Below, in pieces: positions 6,377 through 6,743 of a stretch of 6,743 nucleotides of DNA. The stretch spans positions 1 through 6,743 of the forward strand of contig JAAYND010000023.1 in the NCBI GenBank assembly GCA_012521035.1, in the 5' to 3' direction. Source of the DNA: Methanomicrobiales archaeon. GTDB taxonomy: Archaea; Halobacteriota; Methanomicrobia; Methanomicrobiales; Methanoculleaceae. The stretch's first letter is position 1; the number at the start of each line of letters is the position of its first letter. The notes beneath the pieces are model-generated. The model did not search any database and was not told the origin of the DNA. It was given only the letters and a program-made list of their open reading frames with translations. A program made the translations under genes and the position numbers.

Positions 6377-6387
6377 CTCCGCTCCAT
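6377..6387 (-). promoter_or_regulatory. Ribosome binding site of the DUF2791 ATPase gene
   Basis: The 11-nt gap between the upstream stop and ATG 6376 reads, on the minus strand, as a purine-rich ATGGAGCGGAG. GGAG sits 5 nt before the start codon, which favours this ATG over the TTG at 6391 that overlaps the upstream stop. Confidence 0.6.
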
Positions 6388-6743
6388 TCAATGGGACGCT
6401 TCATGCCGCATCTCGTGGAAAGCTTTGATGATCTGCTGTACAAAGGCTCTCTTATAGCCGATCTCTCCAAATCTTTCTTTGTAGGCCCATTCCGATATCT
6501 CCTGGAGTTCTATATCCAGTCTGTCGGGATCAAACGAGATATCATAGGCTATCTCGTATATCCTCGCGAGTTTCTCTCCAACCTCTCTCAGGAATGCCTC
6601 AGGGTCTCCCTCAAGATCTTCGAGATTTATCCTGACCCCGGTCGGGTTGATCGCCCCTTCAAAGATGGTTGCAAGCCGCTGGTTGAGCGCCTCATACACG
6701 GCGGTCCTCCCCTCAAGGAAGCTGTCGTCAGGGACGGCATAAA
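6388..6743 (-). CDS. C-terminal end of a second AAA+ ATPase-like protein (cut by window edge)
   Basis: The reading frame is open to the right edge, giving 117 residues before TGA (6390-6388); a GTG at 6699 is only an internal codon. The protein is highly charged and helical. By eye it aligns with the C-terminal third of the neighbouring DUF2791 ATPase: INLEDLEGD with LNIEPLS, IYEIAYD with IYREAYY, FDPDRLDIEL with FEPQRIAFEL, and RAFVQQIIKAFHEMRHE with RVFVKAVVEALDLMRFH, with an insertion of about 10 residues. I infer that this is the end of a related P-loop ATPase; the Walker motifs would lie outside the window. It is transcribed just ahead of the DUF2791 ATPase gene (11-nt gap), so it belongs to the same operon. 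Another helical defence protein remains possible. Confidence 0.6.
   Translation of the reverse strand, partial: YAVPDDSFLEGRTAVYEALNQRLATIFEGAINPTGVRINLEDLEGDPEAFLREVGEKLARIYEIAYDISFDPDRLDIELQEISEWAYKERFGEIGYKRAFVQQIIKAFHEMRHEASH

Noticed and set aside
1..6743. CRISPR array, tRNA or rRNA genes
   Set aside because: No regularly spaced direct repeats and no cloverleaf or rRNA-like sequence seen on either strand.

Overview
The window looks like an archaeal chromosome, most likely a methanogen of the Methanomicrobiales (Methanoculleus-like). The placement rests on three things: an archaeal-type ribosomal protein / aIF2-alpha / Nop10 / PAC2 gene string, fairly high G+C, and an IS21-type fragment resembling those of methanogens. 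Genus and species are inference; no search was run.

Region 1 (about 36-2279, + strand) is a compact housekeeping operon: ribosomal protein L44e (eL42), ribosomal protein S27e, translation initiation factor aIF2 alpha, the H/ACA RNP protein Nop10 (54 codons, overlapping the next gene) and a PAC2-family proteasome assembly chaperone. Genes are separated by 0-7 nt or overlap, most starts have a Shine-Dalgarno-like sequence, and the string ends at a hairpin plus T6 tract. The genes tie together ribosome structure, initiator tRNA delivery, rRNA pseudouridylation and probably proteasome assembly.

Region 2 (about 2210-3282) is a junction of about 1.1 kb. It holds no convincing intact gene for some 600 bp, only coding-like fragments on the minus strand in several frames that look like decayed gene(s). 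Next comes a short + strand ORF matching the N-terminal helix-turn-helix part of an IS21-family IstA transposase, without the catalytic domain. This looks like a scar of mobile-element activity beside the conserved operon.

Region 3 (3283-6743, - strand) is a three-gene operon continuing past the right edge. In transcription order it has the C-terminal end of an AAA+ ATPase-like protein; a 508-aa BrxD-like (DUF2791-type) P-loop ATPase with an N-terminal Tudor/SH3-like module and a repetitive linker; and a 527-aa Lhr-like superfamily 2 helicase (BrxHI-like). The cut-off upstream protein aligns by eye with the C-terminal third of the DUF2791 ATPase, so the operon seems to encode two related ATPases plus one helicase. 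DUF2791 ATPase plus Lhr-like helicase is a pair known from BREX type 2 and related defence loci. The BREX hallmark genes (pglZ, pglX) are not in the window, so this may be a BREX relative or a distinct ATPase-ATPase-helicase defence module.
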